NCBI RefSeq assembly: GCF_014648435.1 | Contig: NZ_BMRC01000001.1 | Location: forward strand, 10,481-74,480 | DNA length: 64,000 nt | DNA from: Nonomuraea spiralis | Lineage (GTDB): Bacteria > Actinomycetota > Actinomycetes > Streptosporangiales > Streptosporangiaceae | Reading direction: 5' to 3' | Part shown: positions 27,825 to 35,738 of the stretch, piece by piece | Layout of the letters: the number at the start of each line of letters is the position of its first letter | Numbering within the stretch: the stretch's first letter is position 1 | Program-made: the position numbers and the translations under genes | The notes under the pieces: generated by a model | Seen by the model: only the letters and a program-made list of their open reading frames with translations | The model's database searches: none | What the model was told of the DNA's origin: nothing

Positions 27825-29012
27825 TCACCACGTGACGGGCAGCGCGGCCACCCCGTAGATGGTGGCACGCTGACGCAGCGGCACCTCCGCGGCGGGCACG
27901 GCCAGCCGCAGCCCGGGGAAGCGGCGCAGCAGCGCCGGGTAGGCCAGCCGCATCTCCAGCCTGGCCAGCTGCTGGCCCAGGCACTGATGGATGCCGTGGC
28001 CGAAGCCGAGCTGCGGGCCGGCCTCGCGGGTGACGTCGAAGCGGCCGGGGTCGGGGAAACGGGCGGGATCGCGGTTGACGGCCGGCAGGGACAGCGTCAC
28101 GGTCTCCCCGGCCTTGATCGTCCGCCCGGCGAGCGGCACGTCGGCCCTGGCGACCCGGATCGGGCCGATGTGGGTGATGCTGAGGTAGCGCATCAGCTCC
28201 TCGACGGCGGTCGCCGCGACGCCGGGGTCCGTGCGTACCAGCTCGGCCTGCTCGGGGCGGCACAGGAGCAGGAACGTGCCGAGGGCCAGCATGTTCGCGG
28301 TCGTCTCGTGCCCGGCGGTCAGCAGCAGCGTGGCCACGCCCGTGAGCTCCTCGTGGCTCAGCTCGCCGCCGGTGGCCAGCTGACTGATCAGGTCCTGGCC
28401 GGGGGCGGCGCGCTTGCGCGCGACCAGCTCGGACAGGTAGCCCATCAGCTCGGCGCCCGCCGCGCCGCGTTCCTCGACGGGGCTGTCCAGGTTCACCGCC
28501 CGCGCGGTGGTGGCCTGGAAACGGGAGCGCTCCTGGTACGGGACGCCGAGCAGCTCGCAGATCACCAGCGAGGGCACCGGCAGCGCGAACGCGGAGACCA
28601 GGTCGGCGGGGGCGCCCGTGCGGGCGATCTCGTCGAGCAGGCCGTCGATGATCTCCTGGATCCTGGGCTCCAGGAGCCGCATCCTGCGCATGCTGAAGTG
28701 GCCCGTCAGCAGCCTGCGGTAGCGGGAGTGCCCGGGGTCGTCCATGGCGATGAAGAAGCCCGGCGGGATCACCAGGTCCGTCAGCCCCTCGGGCGGCGCC
28801 AGCTCCTTGATCGGCGGGGCGGCGCCCTGGGAGGTGTTGCTGAAGCGCGGGTCGTCGAGCACCACGCGGGCCTCGGCGTGGCCGGTGACCAGCCAGCCGG
28901 GCCGGCCGTCGGCGTAGATCATCCGGTGCAGCGGTCCGTGCAGCTCTCCGAGTACGGCCGGCGGCTCGAACGGGTCGTCGCGTTCGAGCGGCAGGGCCTG
29001 AAGGATGTCCAT
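27825..29012 (-). CDS. Cytochrome P450
   Basis: A 395-residue soluble bacterial P450. The I-helix oxygen-binding motif is TAGHETTANML, the K-helix ExxR is EELMR, and the haem-binding loop FGHGIHQCLGQQLAR carries the cysteine ligand Cys344. It resembles CYP105/107-type hydroxylases of actinomycetes; the substrate is not predictable. ATG 29012 gives the usual short N-terminus; an in-frame ATG six codons upstream (29030) is possible. It is divergent from a TetR gene, and palindromes lie in the 73-base gap, so it is probably under that repressor. No ferredoxin gene is adjacent. Confidence 0.92.
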   Translation of the reverse strand: MDILQALPLERDDPFEPPAVLGELHGPLHRMIYADGRPGWLVTGHAEARVVLDDPRFSNTSQGAAPPIKELAPPEGLTDLVIPPGFFIAMDDPGHSRYRRLLTGHFSMRRMRLLEPRIQEIIDGLLDEIARTGAPADLVSAFALPVPSLVICELLGVPYQERSRFQATTARAVNLDSPVEERGAAGAELMGYLSELVARKRAAPGQDLISQLATGGELSHEELTGVATLLLTAGHETTANMLALGTFLLLCRPEQAELVRTDPGVAATAVEELMRYLSITHIGPIRVARADVPLAGRTIKAGETVTLSLPAVNRDPARFPDPGRFDVTREAGPQLGFGHGIHQCLGQQLARLEMRLAYPALLRRFPGLRLAVPAAEVPLRQRATIYGVAALPVTW

Positions 29013-29024
29013 GGATCCAGAAAA

Positions 29025-29055
29025 TCGCACAGACTGCGAAATTGCAAGCTATGCA
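29025..29055. promoter_or_regulatory. Candidate TetR operators between P450 and tetR
   Basis: Two short inverted repeats lie close together: TCGCA-N5-TGCGA (29025-29039) and TGCA-AGCTA-TGCA (29043-29055). They are in an unusually AT-rich patch between divergent genes, the expected place for an autoregulatory TetR operator. Confidence 0.45.
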
Positions 29056-29085
29056 TAAACGCAGACCATGCAGTAGGCTGGCCCG

Positions 29086-29694
29086 GTGGAAGGTCATCGC
29101 GAACGCAAGAAGGTCCGCACCCGCCGCGCGCTGCTGGAGGCCGCCGTACGGCTGTTCGCCGAGCGGGGCTACGAGCAGACCACCGTCGCCGACATCGCCG
29201 CGGCGGCCGACGTGGCGCCCCGCACCTTCTTCGCCTACTTCGCCGGCAAGGAGGACGTGCTCTTCCTGCGGGCCGGCGACCGCGAGCTGGCCATGCTGGA
29301 GGTGATCGCCGGGCGGAGGCCGGGCGAGCCCCTGGGCGAGCTGCTGAGCCGGATGTTCGAGGCCCTGGTGCGCAGCATGGCCGAGGACGACGAGCTGGAC
29401 TTCGCGTTGTCGCCGCTGCGGGCGCGGCTGATGCTCACCGAGCCCGCGCTGCGCTCTCGCGGCCTGACGCTGATGATGGAGACGCAGCCCCGGCTGGCCG
29501 CCGCGCTGTGCGAGGTCTACCCCCGCCTCGACCCCGTCTCGGCCGGCGCGGCGGTCGGGAGCTTCATGGGCGCGCTGGCCGTGGCCGGACTCGTCGCCCA
29601 GCAGCGGGGCGGCTCCGACGACGACGTCCTGGCCGCCGGCCGCCGCGGGATCGAGATCGCGCTCGACGGGCTGTCCACCCTCGACGACGCCTGA
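29086..29694 (+). CDS. TetR-family transcriptional regulator
   Basis: A 202-residue regulator. The N-terminal helix-turn-helix (about 10-58) reads [20 protein letters not shown] then [15 protein letters not shown]; the rest is a helical ligand-binding domain. GTG 29086 fits the family start. The divergent P450 gene is the most likely target. It shows no link by sequence to other genes nearby. Confidence 0.87.
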   Translation: MEGHRERKKVRTRRALLEAAVRLFAERGYEQTTVADIAAAADVAPRTFFAYFAGKEDVLFLRAGDRELAMLEVIAGRRPGEPLGELLSRMFEALVRSMAEDDELDFALSPLRARLMLTEPALRSRGLTLMMETQPRLAAALCEVYPRLDPVSAGAAVGSFMGALAVAGLVAQQRGGSDDDVLAAGRRGIEIALDGLSTLDDA

Positions 29695-29713
29695 CGGCGG
29701 CGCGCCGGAGGGC

Positions 29714-30715
29714 TCACAACCAGCCGCTCCTGCGCAGCAGCCGGTACACGACGACCACGGCGACCGCCATGAGGGACAACGCCAGCGGATACCCCAGCAA
29801 CCAGTGCAGCTCGGGCATGTGGTCGAAGTTCATGCCGTACACCCCGGCGATCATGGTGGGGACGGCGATGACGGCGGCCCAGGAGGAGATCTTGCGCATG
29901 TCGGCGTTCTGCTGCATGGCCGCCGAGCTCTGCTCCCGGCCCACCAGCGCCAGGTGGGCGCTAAGGGCGCTGGTGAGCAGTTCGTTGTGCTGGTCGATCG
30001 CCGCGTCCACCCGCAGCAGGTGGTCCAGGACGTCGCGGAACTGGTCGCGGGCGACGGCGCACAGCTCCACCCGGCCCTTGACGATCTCCTCCAGGACCGG
30101 GACCAGGGGGTCCTGGGCGGCCCGGAACTCCAGCACCTCGCGTTTGAGCGAGTAGATGTCCTCGGTCACGTCGGCGTGCTCGCCGCTGAAGACCCGCCGC
30201 TCCAGGACGATGAGGTCGTGCTCCACCTCGTGGGAGATCTGCGAGTAGGTGTCCACGACCTCGTCGCAGATCGCGTACAGGACCCCGGCGGGCCCGGTGG
30301 CCAGCAGTTCGGGGTCGGCCTCGATGCGCCGGCGGACCACGGTGAGCGGGTTGGCCGGGCCGTGCCGTACGCTGATGACGAAGTCGGCGCCCACGAACAG
30401 GTTGATCTCACCGACCTCGATGTCGGAGCCGTTCTCGACGTAGAGCAGCGGCTTGAGCACCACGAACAGGGTGTCGCCGTAGCGTTCGAGCTTGGGGCGC
30501 TGGTGGGCGTGGATGGCGTCCTCCACGGCCAGCGGGTGCAGCCGTACCTCGCTGGTGATCAGGTCGAACTCCTCCTGTGTGGGCTCGTGCAGGCCGATCC
30601 ACAGGAAGCAGTCACCTCGCGCCCGGGCCCCGGCGAAGGCCTCGCTGATGTCGCCCTCGATGGTCTCGCGTACGCCGTCGCAGTAGATCGCCTTGTCCAT
30701 AATCACAACCGGCAT
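29714..30715 (-). CDS. corA: CorA-family magnesium/divalent cation transporter
   Basis: A 333-residue CorA protein: a large cytoplasmic alpha-beta funnel, then two C-terminal helices with the signature YGMNFDHMPEL between them and a basic tail (YRLLRRSGW). It transports Mg2+ or Co2+ as a pentamer. The start is uncertain: ATG 30715 (MPVVIMDK) or ATG 30700 (MDKAIYCDG); neither has a clear ribosome site. It converges on the TetR gene and is divergent from the P-loop ATPase gene, with a 22-base gap. Confidence 0.9.
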   Translation of the reverse strand: MPVVIMDKAIYCDGVRETIEGDISEAFAGARARGDCFLWIGLHEPTQEEFDLITSEVRLHPLAVEDAIHAHQRPKLERYGDTLFVVLKPLLYVENGSDIEVGEINLFVGADFVISVRHGPANPLTVVRRRIEADPELLATGPAGVLYAICDEVVDTYSQISHEVEHDLIVLERRVFSGEHADVTEDIYSLKREVLEFRAAQDPLVPVLEEIVKGRVELCAVARDQFRDVLDHLLRVDAAIDQHNELLTSALSAHLALVGREQSSAAMQQNADMRKISSWAAVIAVPTMIAGVYGMNFDHMPELHWLLGYPLALSLMAVAVVVVYRLLRRSGWL

Positions 30716-30737
30716 TTTCGCCCAAGGGAGAGAAGTC

Positions 30738-31277
30738 ATGCCCAGACACGTTCTCACCGGCGCCCCCGGGGCCGGGAAGACCGCCGTCCTGCGCCTGCTG
30801 GAGGTGCGCGGGCACGCCGTCGTCGAGGAGGCGGCGACGGACGTCATCGCCCTGGCCGGCGCGCTCGGCCGTGCCGAGCCCTGGCACGAGCCCGCCTTCG
30901 TGGACGAGGTCGTCACCCTGCAACGCCGCCGCCAGGAGGCGGTGCGGCAGGACCGGGCCGCCGCCGTCTTCTTCGACCGTTCGCCGGTCTGCACGCTGGC
31001 GCTGAGCCGCTACCTCGGGTTCGGCACGTCCCGCCTGCTCGCCCGCGAGGTCGAACGGGTCGTGGCCGAGGGCACGTACGACGGAAGGGTCTTCTTCGTC
31101 CGCAACCAGGGTTTCGTGCGGGCCACGCCCGCCCGGCGGATCAGCTTCGAGGACTCACTCGACTTCGAGCGCCTGCACGAACGGACCTACCGCGACCTCG
31201 GGTTCGAGCTCGTCGAGATCCCCGCCGCGCCGGTGGCCGACCGCGTCACGCTGATCGAGCGCTCACTGAACGCTTGA
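30738..31277 (+). CDS. Small AAA-type (AAA_28) P-loop ATPase
   Basis: A 179-residue P-loop protein with Walker A GAPGAGKT (residues 8-15) and an FFDRSPVCTLALSRY segment after the central strand. Such AAA_28/DUF-type ATPases resemble small-molecule or nucleoside kinases; the function here is unknown. ATG 30738 follows AAGGGAGAG. It is divergent from corA by 22 bases, too short for independent full promoters unless they overlap. Confidence 0.72.
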   Translation: MPRHVLTGAPGAGKTAVLRLLEVRGHAVVEEAATDVIALAGALGRAEPWHEPAFVDEVVTLQRRRQEAVRQDRAAAVFFDRSPVCTLALSRYLGFGTSRLLAREVERVVAEGTYDGRVFFVRNQGFVRATPARRISFEDSLDFERLHERTYRDLGFELVEIPAAPVADRVTLIERSLNA

Positions 31278-31304
31278 TCTCAACCGCGGTTGAGGTTGCA
31301 GGAT
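31274..31304 (+). promoter_or_regulatory. MerR-type promoter with 16-base palindrome
   Basis: The perfect palindrome CTCAACCGCGGTTGAG (31279-31294) lies between a -35-like TTGATC (31274-31279) and a -10-like CAGGAT (31299-31304). The 19-base spacer is the overlong spacing typical of MerR-activated promoters, with the operator in the spacer. The -10 is seven bases before GTG 31311, predicting a leaderless transcript. Confidence 0.62.
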
Positions 31305-31310
31305 GGGCGC

Positions 31311-31673
31311 GTGACCACCGACACCGGTTTCTACTCGATCATCGACTACTCGGTCGACGGCCACGACACCCAGCGGGAGCTGGTCGCGGCCTTCGCGGAG
31401 ATCCAGGAACGATGGGTGCGGTTCTACCCCGGCTACCGCTCGGCCCGCTTCCACCTGAGCACCGACGGCACCCGCGTCTACAACATCGTCCACTGGGCGA
31501 GCGAGGACGACTACCGCCACTTCGTGAACACCTCCGACGGCGAGGGCCGTACGGCGGCCATCCGCGCCGCGCTCGACGGCCTGACCGGCACGGCCGAGGC
31601 GCGCATGAGCGGCCCGCCCACCTACAGGGTCGTCCGCGAGATCGGCCCCGGACCGCGGCGGCTCGACGGATGA
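31311..31673 (+). CDS. Antibiotic biosynthesis monooxygenase-like (ABM/dimeric barrel) protein
   Basis: A 120-residue dimeric alpha-beta-barrel protein. YPGYRSARFHLSTDGTRVYN and NIVHWASEDDYRHF match the ABM pattern of small cofactor-free monooxygenases and their relatives. GTG 31311 is favoured over the in-frame TTG 31290 because the latter lies within the palindromic operator and the predicted transcript start coincides with 31311. Its stop overlaps the FrnE-like gene by four bases (ATGA). Confidence 0.72.
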   Translation: MTTDTGFYSIIDYSVDGHDTQRELVAAFAEIQERWVRFYPGYRSARFHLSTDGTRVYNIVHWASEDDYRHFVNTSDGEGRTAAIRAALDGLTGTAEARMSGPPTYRVVREIGPGPRRLDG

Positions 31674-32350
31674 CCGCCATGGACGCCGAGATCCCCGCCG
31701 GGATCCACGCCGGGAGCCATGTCGAGGTCTACGCCGACGTGCTCTGCCCGTGGTGCTACATCGGCAAGAGACGGATGAGCGCCGCGCTGGAAGGCATCCC
31801 GGCCGCGGAACGGCCGCGGATCGTCTGGCGCAGCTTCGAACTGGCCCCGGACGCCGGCCGGACCCCCGGCCCGACGGCCGCCGAGGCCATGACCGGCTGG
31901 CTGGGCGAGGGCGCGCCGGCCCGCGTCGCCCTGATCCGCTCCCTGGGCGCGGCCGAGGGGCTGGCGCTCAACCTGCACCTGGCCAGGCCGGTCAGCACGT
32001 TCGACGCGCACCGGCTGCACCACCTGGCCGCCGCGCACGGCCTGGCCGACCAGGCGATGGAACATCTGCTGCACGCGTACCACACCGAGGGCCTGAACGT
32101 GGCCGACCCGCAGGTGCTGCGCCGCGTGGGCGCCGAGGCCGGCCTGCCCGGCGAGGAGGTCGAGACCCTGCTCGCCGGCGACGCCTATGGCGAGCAGGTA
32201 CGCGCCGACCGGCGCCGGGCGGCGGCGCACGGCGTCACCGGGGTCCCGTCCCTGGTGATCGGCGGCGGGCCGCCGGTGTCGGCCGTACAGGACCCGGCCG
32301 AGCTGCGCCAGCTCCTGGGACGGGCCGTCAGTTCGCCCGGCCGCTCGTGA
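31670..32350 (+). CDS. DsbA-family FrnE-like oxidoreductase
   Basis: A 226-residue cytoplasmic thioredoxin-fold protein with the CPWC redox motif (Cys26, Cys29 in YADVLCPWCYIGKRR), a helical insertion and the cis-proline loop GVTGVPSLVIGG. FrnE proteins act in thiol-disulfide exchange and resistance to oxidative stress. There is no signal peptide. It is coupled to the ABM-like gene under a MerR-type promoter. Its last 23 bases overlap the convergent DUF1772 gene. Confidence 0.87.
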   Translation: MTAMDAEIPAGIHAGSHVEVYADVLCPWCYIGKRRMSAALEGIPAAERPRIVWRSFELAPDAGRTPGPTAAEAMTGWLGEGAPARVALIRSLGAAEGLALNLHLARPVSTFDAHRLHHLAAAHGLADQAMEHLLHAYHTEGLNVADPQVLRRVGAEAGLPGEEVETLLAGDAYGEQVRADRRRAAAHGVTGVPSLVIGGGPPVSAVQDPAELRQLLGRAVSSPGRS

Positions 32351-32828
32351 CGAGCGCCCAGCACAGGGAGGCGAACGCCCCCGTAGTCGCGATCGTGCGG
32401 ACGAGGTTGAAACCGGCCCACTTGGCCTCGTCGAACGCGCGGCGCACCGCCGCCAGGTCGGTGATCTTGTCCGGGTCGCCGGCCGCCTTGAGCGCGTCGT
32501 TGAGCGGCACGTTCACGGCCACCGTGAGCACGAAGGCGACCAGGTAGAGGACCAGGGCGACGAGGATCCAGGGGAGCGCCGCGCGCACGTTCTGCCCGAG
32601 GTGCAGCACCGCGGCGAGGCCGGTGAAGGCCAGCGCGCCCATGAAGCTCAGCATGAACCAGGGATTGATGATCGCCCGGTCGATGGCCTGGAACGCGGTG
32701 ACGAACGTGCGGTCGTCCGTGCCGCCGAGGCCGCGCATGATGGTGTGACTGTAGAGCCCGAAGACGCCCGCCGCGAGCCCGGTCGCCATGGTCGCCGCGA
32801 TGAGCACGACAGCGCGCAGAACCGACAT
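32328..32828 (-). CDS. DUF1772 (anthrone oxygenase-like) membrane protein
   Basis: A 166-residue protein with four hydrophobic helices. The features SHTIMRGLGG near the N-terminus and VNVPLNDALKAAGD before the last helix are typical of DUF1772, a family that includes anthrone oxygenases of polyketide pathways but is mostly uncharacterised. ATG 32828 follows GAGGAAACAC. It overlaps the convergent frnE-like gene by 23 bases. Confidence 0.78.
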   Translation of the reverse strand: MSVLRAVVLIAATMATGLAAGVFGLYSHTIMRGLGGTDDRTFVTAFQAIDRAIINPWFMLSFMGALAFTGLAAVLHLGQNVRAALPWILVALVLYLVAFVLTVAVNVPLNDALKAAGDPDKITDLAAVRRAFDEAKWAGFNLVRTIATTGAFASLCWALVTSGRAN

Positions 32829-32959
32829 CAGTGTGTTTCCTCTTCTCGTTCCGCGTCCGACGTCCCGGACGCGGGTCTCAGTCAACGCGATGCCAGGGGA
32901 GCGCGGCCATGGCCGAAGCTCTCCCGCGCATACGTGAGAATCCAGACGGGCGGCGCCGG

Positions 32960-33727
32960 TCAGGAAGGCGGCAGGTGCCGCCGGGCGGTCACCAGGGCGA
33001 AGGACAGGTACTCGCCCCGGTCGGTTTCGAGCATGGCGACCGTGGCCGCCTCCCCGCGGGCGCGTGCCCACAGCAGCCAGTCGTGCCAGCCCCCGTCCTG
33101 AAGGCGTGCGGACGTCACCGTGACCAGCTCGGTGATCTCCCACTGGAAGCGCCACCACTCGGCGGTGTGCCAGGCGATCGCCTCCCAGCCGACCAGGGCC
33201 TTGATGTGGCCGGGGATGTGCCCGAGGTCGCGGACCTCGCGGGTCATGGCGGGTGTGGCGACGCCGAGCTGCCCGCCGGGCCGCAGGAAGCGGACGAGGT
33301 AGGGCAGGTAGGAATCGGCGGTGCCGAAGTACTCGAAGGCGTCGACGCTGACGATCGCGTCGAACGACTCCTGCTCGAACGGCAGCGCGTGCGCCTCGGC
33401 CCGTACGGCCTGGACGCGGTCGGCGACGCCCGCCCCGGCGAAGACCGCCTCGGCCTTCCCGGGCTCGACCCACAGGTCGGCGGCCACGACCTCCACCCCG
33501 AACTCGCGGGCCAGGAAGACGGAGGTCGCCCCCAGGCCGGAGCCCAGGTCCAGCACCCGCATGCCCGGTCTCAGGTCGAGGTCGCGGGCGAGGTCCTCCA
33601 GCAACCACAGTGGGTGGGGGCCCATGTCCAGCCCGAGCACCCATTCCGGGTCGTATCCGGAGGAACGCGGGTAGACATCGGGGCGTACGAGGTCCTGGAA
33701 CGCTGACACAGCGGGCAATCCCACCAC
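32960..33727 (-). CDS. SAM-dependent methyltransferase
   Basis: A 255-residue class I methyltransferase: motif I is MRVLDLGSGLGATSVFLA, motif II VEVVAADLW, and DAIVSVDAFEYFG with FLRPGGQLGVATPAM complete the Rossmann core. The pattern resembles the cyclopropane-synthase/sterol-methyltransferase group acting on small molecules. Start GTG 33727 gives a full-length protein. It lies upstream of the DUF1772 gene on the same strand with a 131-base gap. Confidence 0.82.
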   Translation of the reverse strand: MVGLPAVSAFQDLVRPDVYPRSSGYDPEWVLGLDMGPHPLWLLEDLARDLDLRPGMRVLDLGSGLGATSVFLAREFGVEVVAADLWVEPGKAEAVFAGAGVADRVQAVRAEAHALPFEQESFDAIVSVDAFEYFGTADSYLPYLVRFLRPGGQLGVATPAMTREVRDLGHIPGHIKALVGWEAIAWHTAEWWRFQWEITELVTVTSARLQDGGWHDWLLWARARGEAATVAMLETDRGEYLSFALVTARRHLPPS

Positions 33728-33765
33728 GAGGGACGCCGTTCGTTCAAACGGTTATCCGGCCGGTC

Positions 33766-34530
33766 TCAGGTGGCGATGACGGCCGCCGTGGTGCGCCCGC
33801 CGTCCACGTCGAGCACGATCCCGTGGACGAAGGCCGCCTCCTCGGCGGCCAGGTAGACGGCGGCGTGCGCGATGGCCTGGGGTGTGCCCATGCCGCCGGC
33901 CGGCGTGCCATTCATCATGGCCGCGCCCGCCCGCGCCGCCCGCGCACCGGGCTCCAGGATCACGCCGGGGGAGATGGCGTTCACCCGCACGCCCCGGGGC
34001 CCGAACTCGGCGGCCCAGGCCCGCGTGAGGGTCTCCATCGCGCCTTTGGTGGAGCTGTAGAGCGCGCCCACCGGGACGCCCAGGCGGGCGATCCACGAGC
34101 CCAGGTTGATGATCGCGCCGCCGCCGGCCTCGGCCATGGCCGGGGCGAGCGCGGCGGTCAGGAAGAACGGCGCCTTCACGTTGACCGCGTAGACCTCGTC
34201 GAACGTCTTCTCGTCGGTGCCGGCGGTGGTGTCGCCGGGGTAGATCCCGGCGTTGTTGACCAGGACGTCCACGCCTCCGCCGAGCGCGGCGGCGGCCTCC
34301 CGGGCCAGGGCGCGGGACGCCTCGGCGCTGCCGTCCAGGTCGGCCCGGACGAAACCGGCCCGGCCGCCGCGCGCGCGGATGCCGTCCACGACCCGCGCGC
34401 CGCGCTCGGCGTCGCGGCCCGAGACGATCACGTGCGCGCCCTCGGCGGCGAACGCCTCGGCGATCGCGCGCCCGATGTTGCTCGTCGATCCGGTCACCAA
34501 CGCCCGCTTGCCCTGCAACCGTCCACTCAT
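33766..34530 (-). CDS. Short-chain dehydrogenase/reductase
   Basis: A 254-residue SDR. The cofactor motif is TGSTSNIG, the NNAG strand motif is present (LVNNAGIY), and the catalytic Tyr-Lys pair is in YSSTKGAMETL. It is a classical NAD(P)H-dependent oxidoreductase of unknown substrate. Start ATG 34530 matches the family (MSGRLQGKRALVTG). The LysR-type regulator upstream on the same strand may control it. Confidence 0.88.
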   Translation of the reverse strand: MSGRLQGKRALVTGSTSNIGRAIAEAFAAEGAHVIVSGRDAERGARVVDGIRARGGRAGFVRADLDGSAEASRALAREAAAALGGGVDVLVNNAGIYPGDTTAGTDEKTFDEVYAVNVKAPFFLTAALAPAMAEAGGGAIINLGSWIARLGVPVGALYSSTKGAMETLTRAWAAEFGPRGVRVNAISPGVILEPGARAARAGAAMMNGTPAGGMGTPQAIAHAAVYLAAEEAAFVHGIVLDVDGGRTTAAVIAT

Positions 34531-34594
34531 CACACGTCTCCCGTCATGGTGTCGCCCGCCGGAGGCTCCCGGCGGCACTGCCACTCTGCGCGGG

Positions 34595-34617
34595 AAAAAA
34601 TGGACTCGCAAGTCCAA
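34595..34617 (-). terminator. Hairpin with T-tract after the LysR gene
   Basis: On the minus strand, TTGGACT-TGCG-AGTCCA forms a 6-base stem with a 4-base loop and is followed directly by TTTTTT, a textbook intrinsic terminator rare in this GC range. It lies 8 bases after the lysR stop. The same palindrome (34601-34616) sits 70 bases before the SDR gene and could double as an operator. Confidence 0.6.
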
Positions 34618-34624
34618 TCTGGAG

Positions 34625-35494
34625 TCACCGGGTGAGATGCGCCAGCAGGGCGCCGGCGGCCGGGTTGGCGGGCACGGGCGCGCGGCCGGCCAGCACGACC
34701 GTCCTGGCCGGGTCTGGCTGGCGGATCCGTACCGTGGGCAGCCGCTCCTGCTCGGCCACCCGGCGGGGGACGATCGCCACGCCGATCCCGGCCCGTACCA
34801 GCTCGACCAGCAGCCGGATCTGGGTGACCTCGCAGGTGATCTGCCGGTGCAGCCCGCAGCCGGCGGCCAGCCGGCGCACCGCCGTCTCCAGGCCGGTGCC
34901 CGCCTTGAAGTCCACGAACGGCTCCTCCGTCAGCTCCGACAGCAGGGCCCGCTCGGCGCCGGCCAGCCGGTGTGCCGGAGAGGTCATCAGCACCAGCTCC
35001 TCCTCCCAGGAGGCGAACACCGCCAGGCCCTCCGGCAGGTCGGCGCCGTCGAGGGCGAGGTAGGCCAGGTCGAGCTCGCGGGCGAGCAGCGCGTCCAGCA
35101 GCCCGGCCACGGGGGCGTCGCGGACCGAGATCTGGATGCCGGGCCGCAGGTGGTGGAAGGCGGCCAGCTCGGCCGGCAGGTCGACGCAGGTGAGCGTCTG
35201 GATCGTGCCGATCGCGACCCGGCCCGTGGCCAGCCCGGACACGGCGGAGACGGCGTCGGCGGCCGCGGTGGCGTCGGCCAGCAGCGCCCGCGCCGCAGGG
35301 AGGAACGCGTGCCCCGCCGGGGTGAGGATCGGCCGGCGTCCGGTGCGCTCGAACAGGTCGGCGCCCAGCTCGCGTTCGAGCTTGCGGATGGACGTGCTGA
35401 GCGCGGACTGCACGATCAGCTCGGCCCTGGCGGCGGCGGTGAAGCTGCCGTGGGCGGTGACGGCGACGAAGTGGCGGAGCTGGCGCAGTTCCAT
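34625..35494 (-). CDS. LysR-family transcriptional regulator
   Basis: A 289-residue LysR regulator. The winged helix-turn-helix spans residues 1-60 (MELRQLRHFVAVTAHGSFTA, then SALSTSIRKLERELGADLF); residues 90-285 form a periplasmic-binding-like effector domain. ATG 35494 is the family start. It precedes the SDR gene on the same strand, separated by a probable terminator, so regulation rather than co-transcription is expected. Confidence 0.88.
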   Translation of the reverse strand: MELRQLRHFVAVTAHGSFTAAARAELIVQSALSTSIRKLERELGADLFERTGRRPILTPAGHAFLPAARALLADATAAADAVSAVSGLATGRVAIGTIQTLTCVDLPAELAAFHHLRPGIQISVRDAPVAGLLDALLARELDLAYLALDGADLPEGLAVFASWEEELVLMTSPAHRLAGAERALLSELTEEPFVDFKAGTGLETAVRRLAAGCGLHRQITCEVTQIRLLVELVRAGIGVAIVPRRVAEQERLPTVRIRQPDPARTVVLAGRAPVPANPAAGALLAHLTR

Positions 35495-35570
35495 CCATCT
35501 ACGATAGCGATGGCTGCCAGCGAGACGATGTGTTGGAACGATCGGTGGGGGCGGGGACATGCTGGTCCCC

Positions 35571-35720
35571 ATGGAACGTCACGTACCCGTCCTGTGGTCG
35601 GCCGCCCATGAGTCCCGTCGTCCCGCTCCCGTCCGGTGGGCGGGGCGCGGGCTGCTGCGGCTGCTCGACCTCGCCCGCGCGCTCGCCCTGGCCGACCACC
35701 ACACGTTCGTCTCGCACTGA
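35571..35720 (+). CDS. Possible 49-residue small protein
   Basis: A short frame between lysR and the PP2C gene, starting MERHVPVLWSAAHESRR and containing an amphipathic LLRLLDLARALALADHH helix. A purine-rich GGGGGCGGGG upstream might act as a weak ribosome site. No family is recognised and the frame overlaps nothing. It could equally be noncoding. Confidence 0.3.
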   Translation: MERHVPVLWSAAHESRRPAPVRWAGRGLLRLLDLARALALADHHTFVSH

Positions 35721-35738
35721 CGGCCCGGGGGCCCGCGC

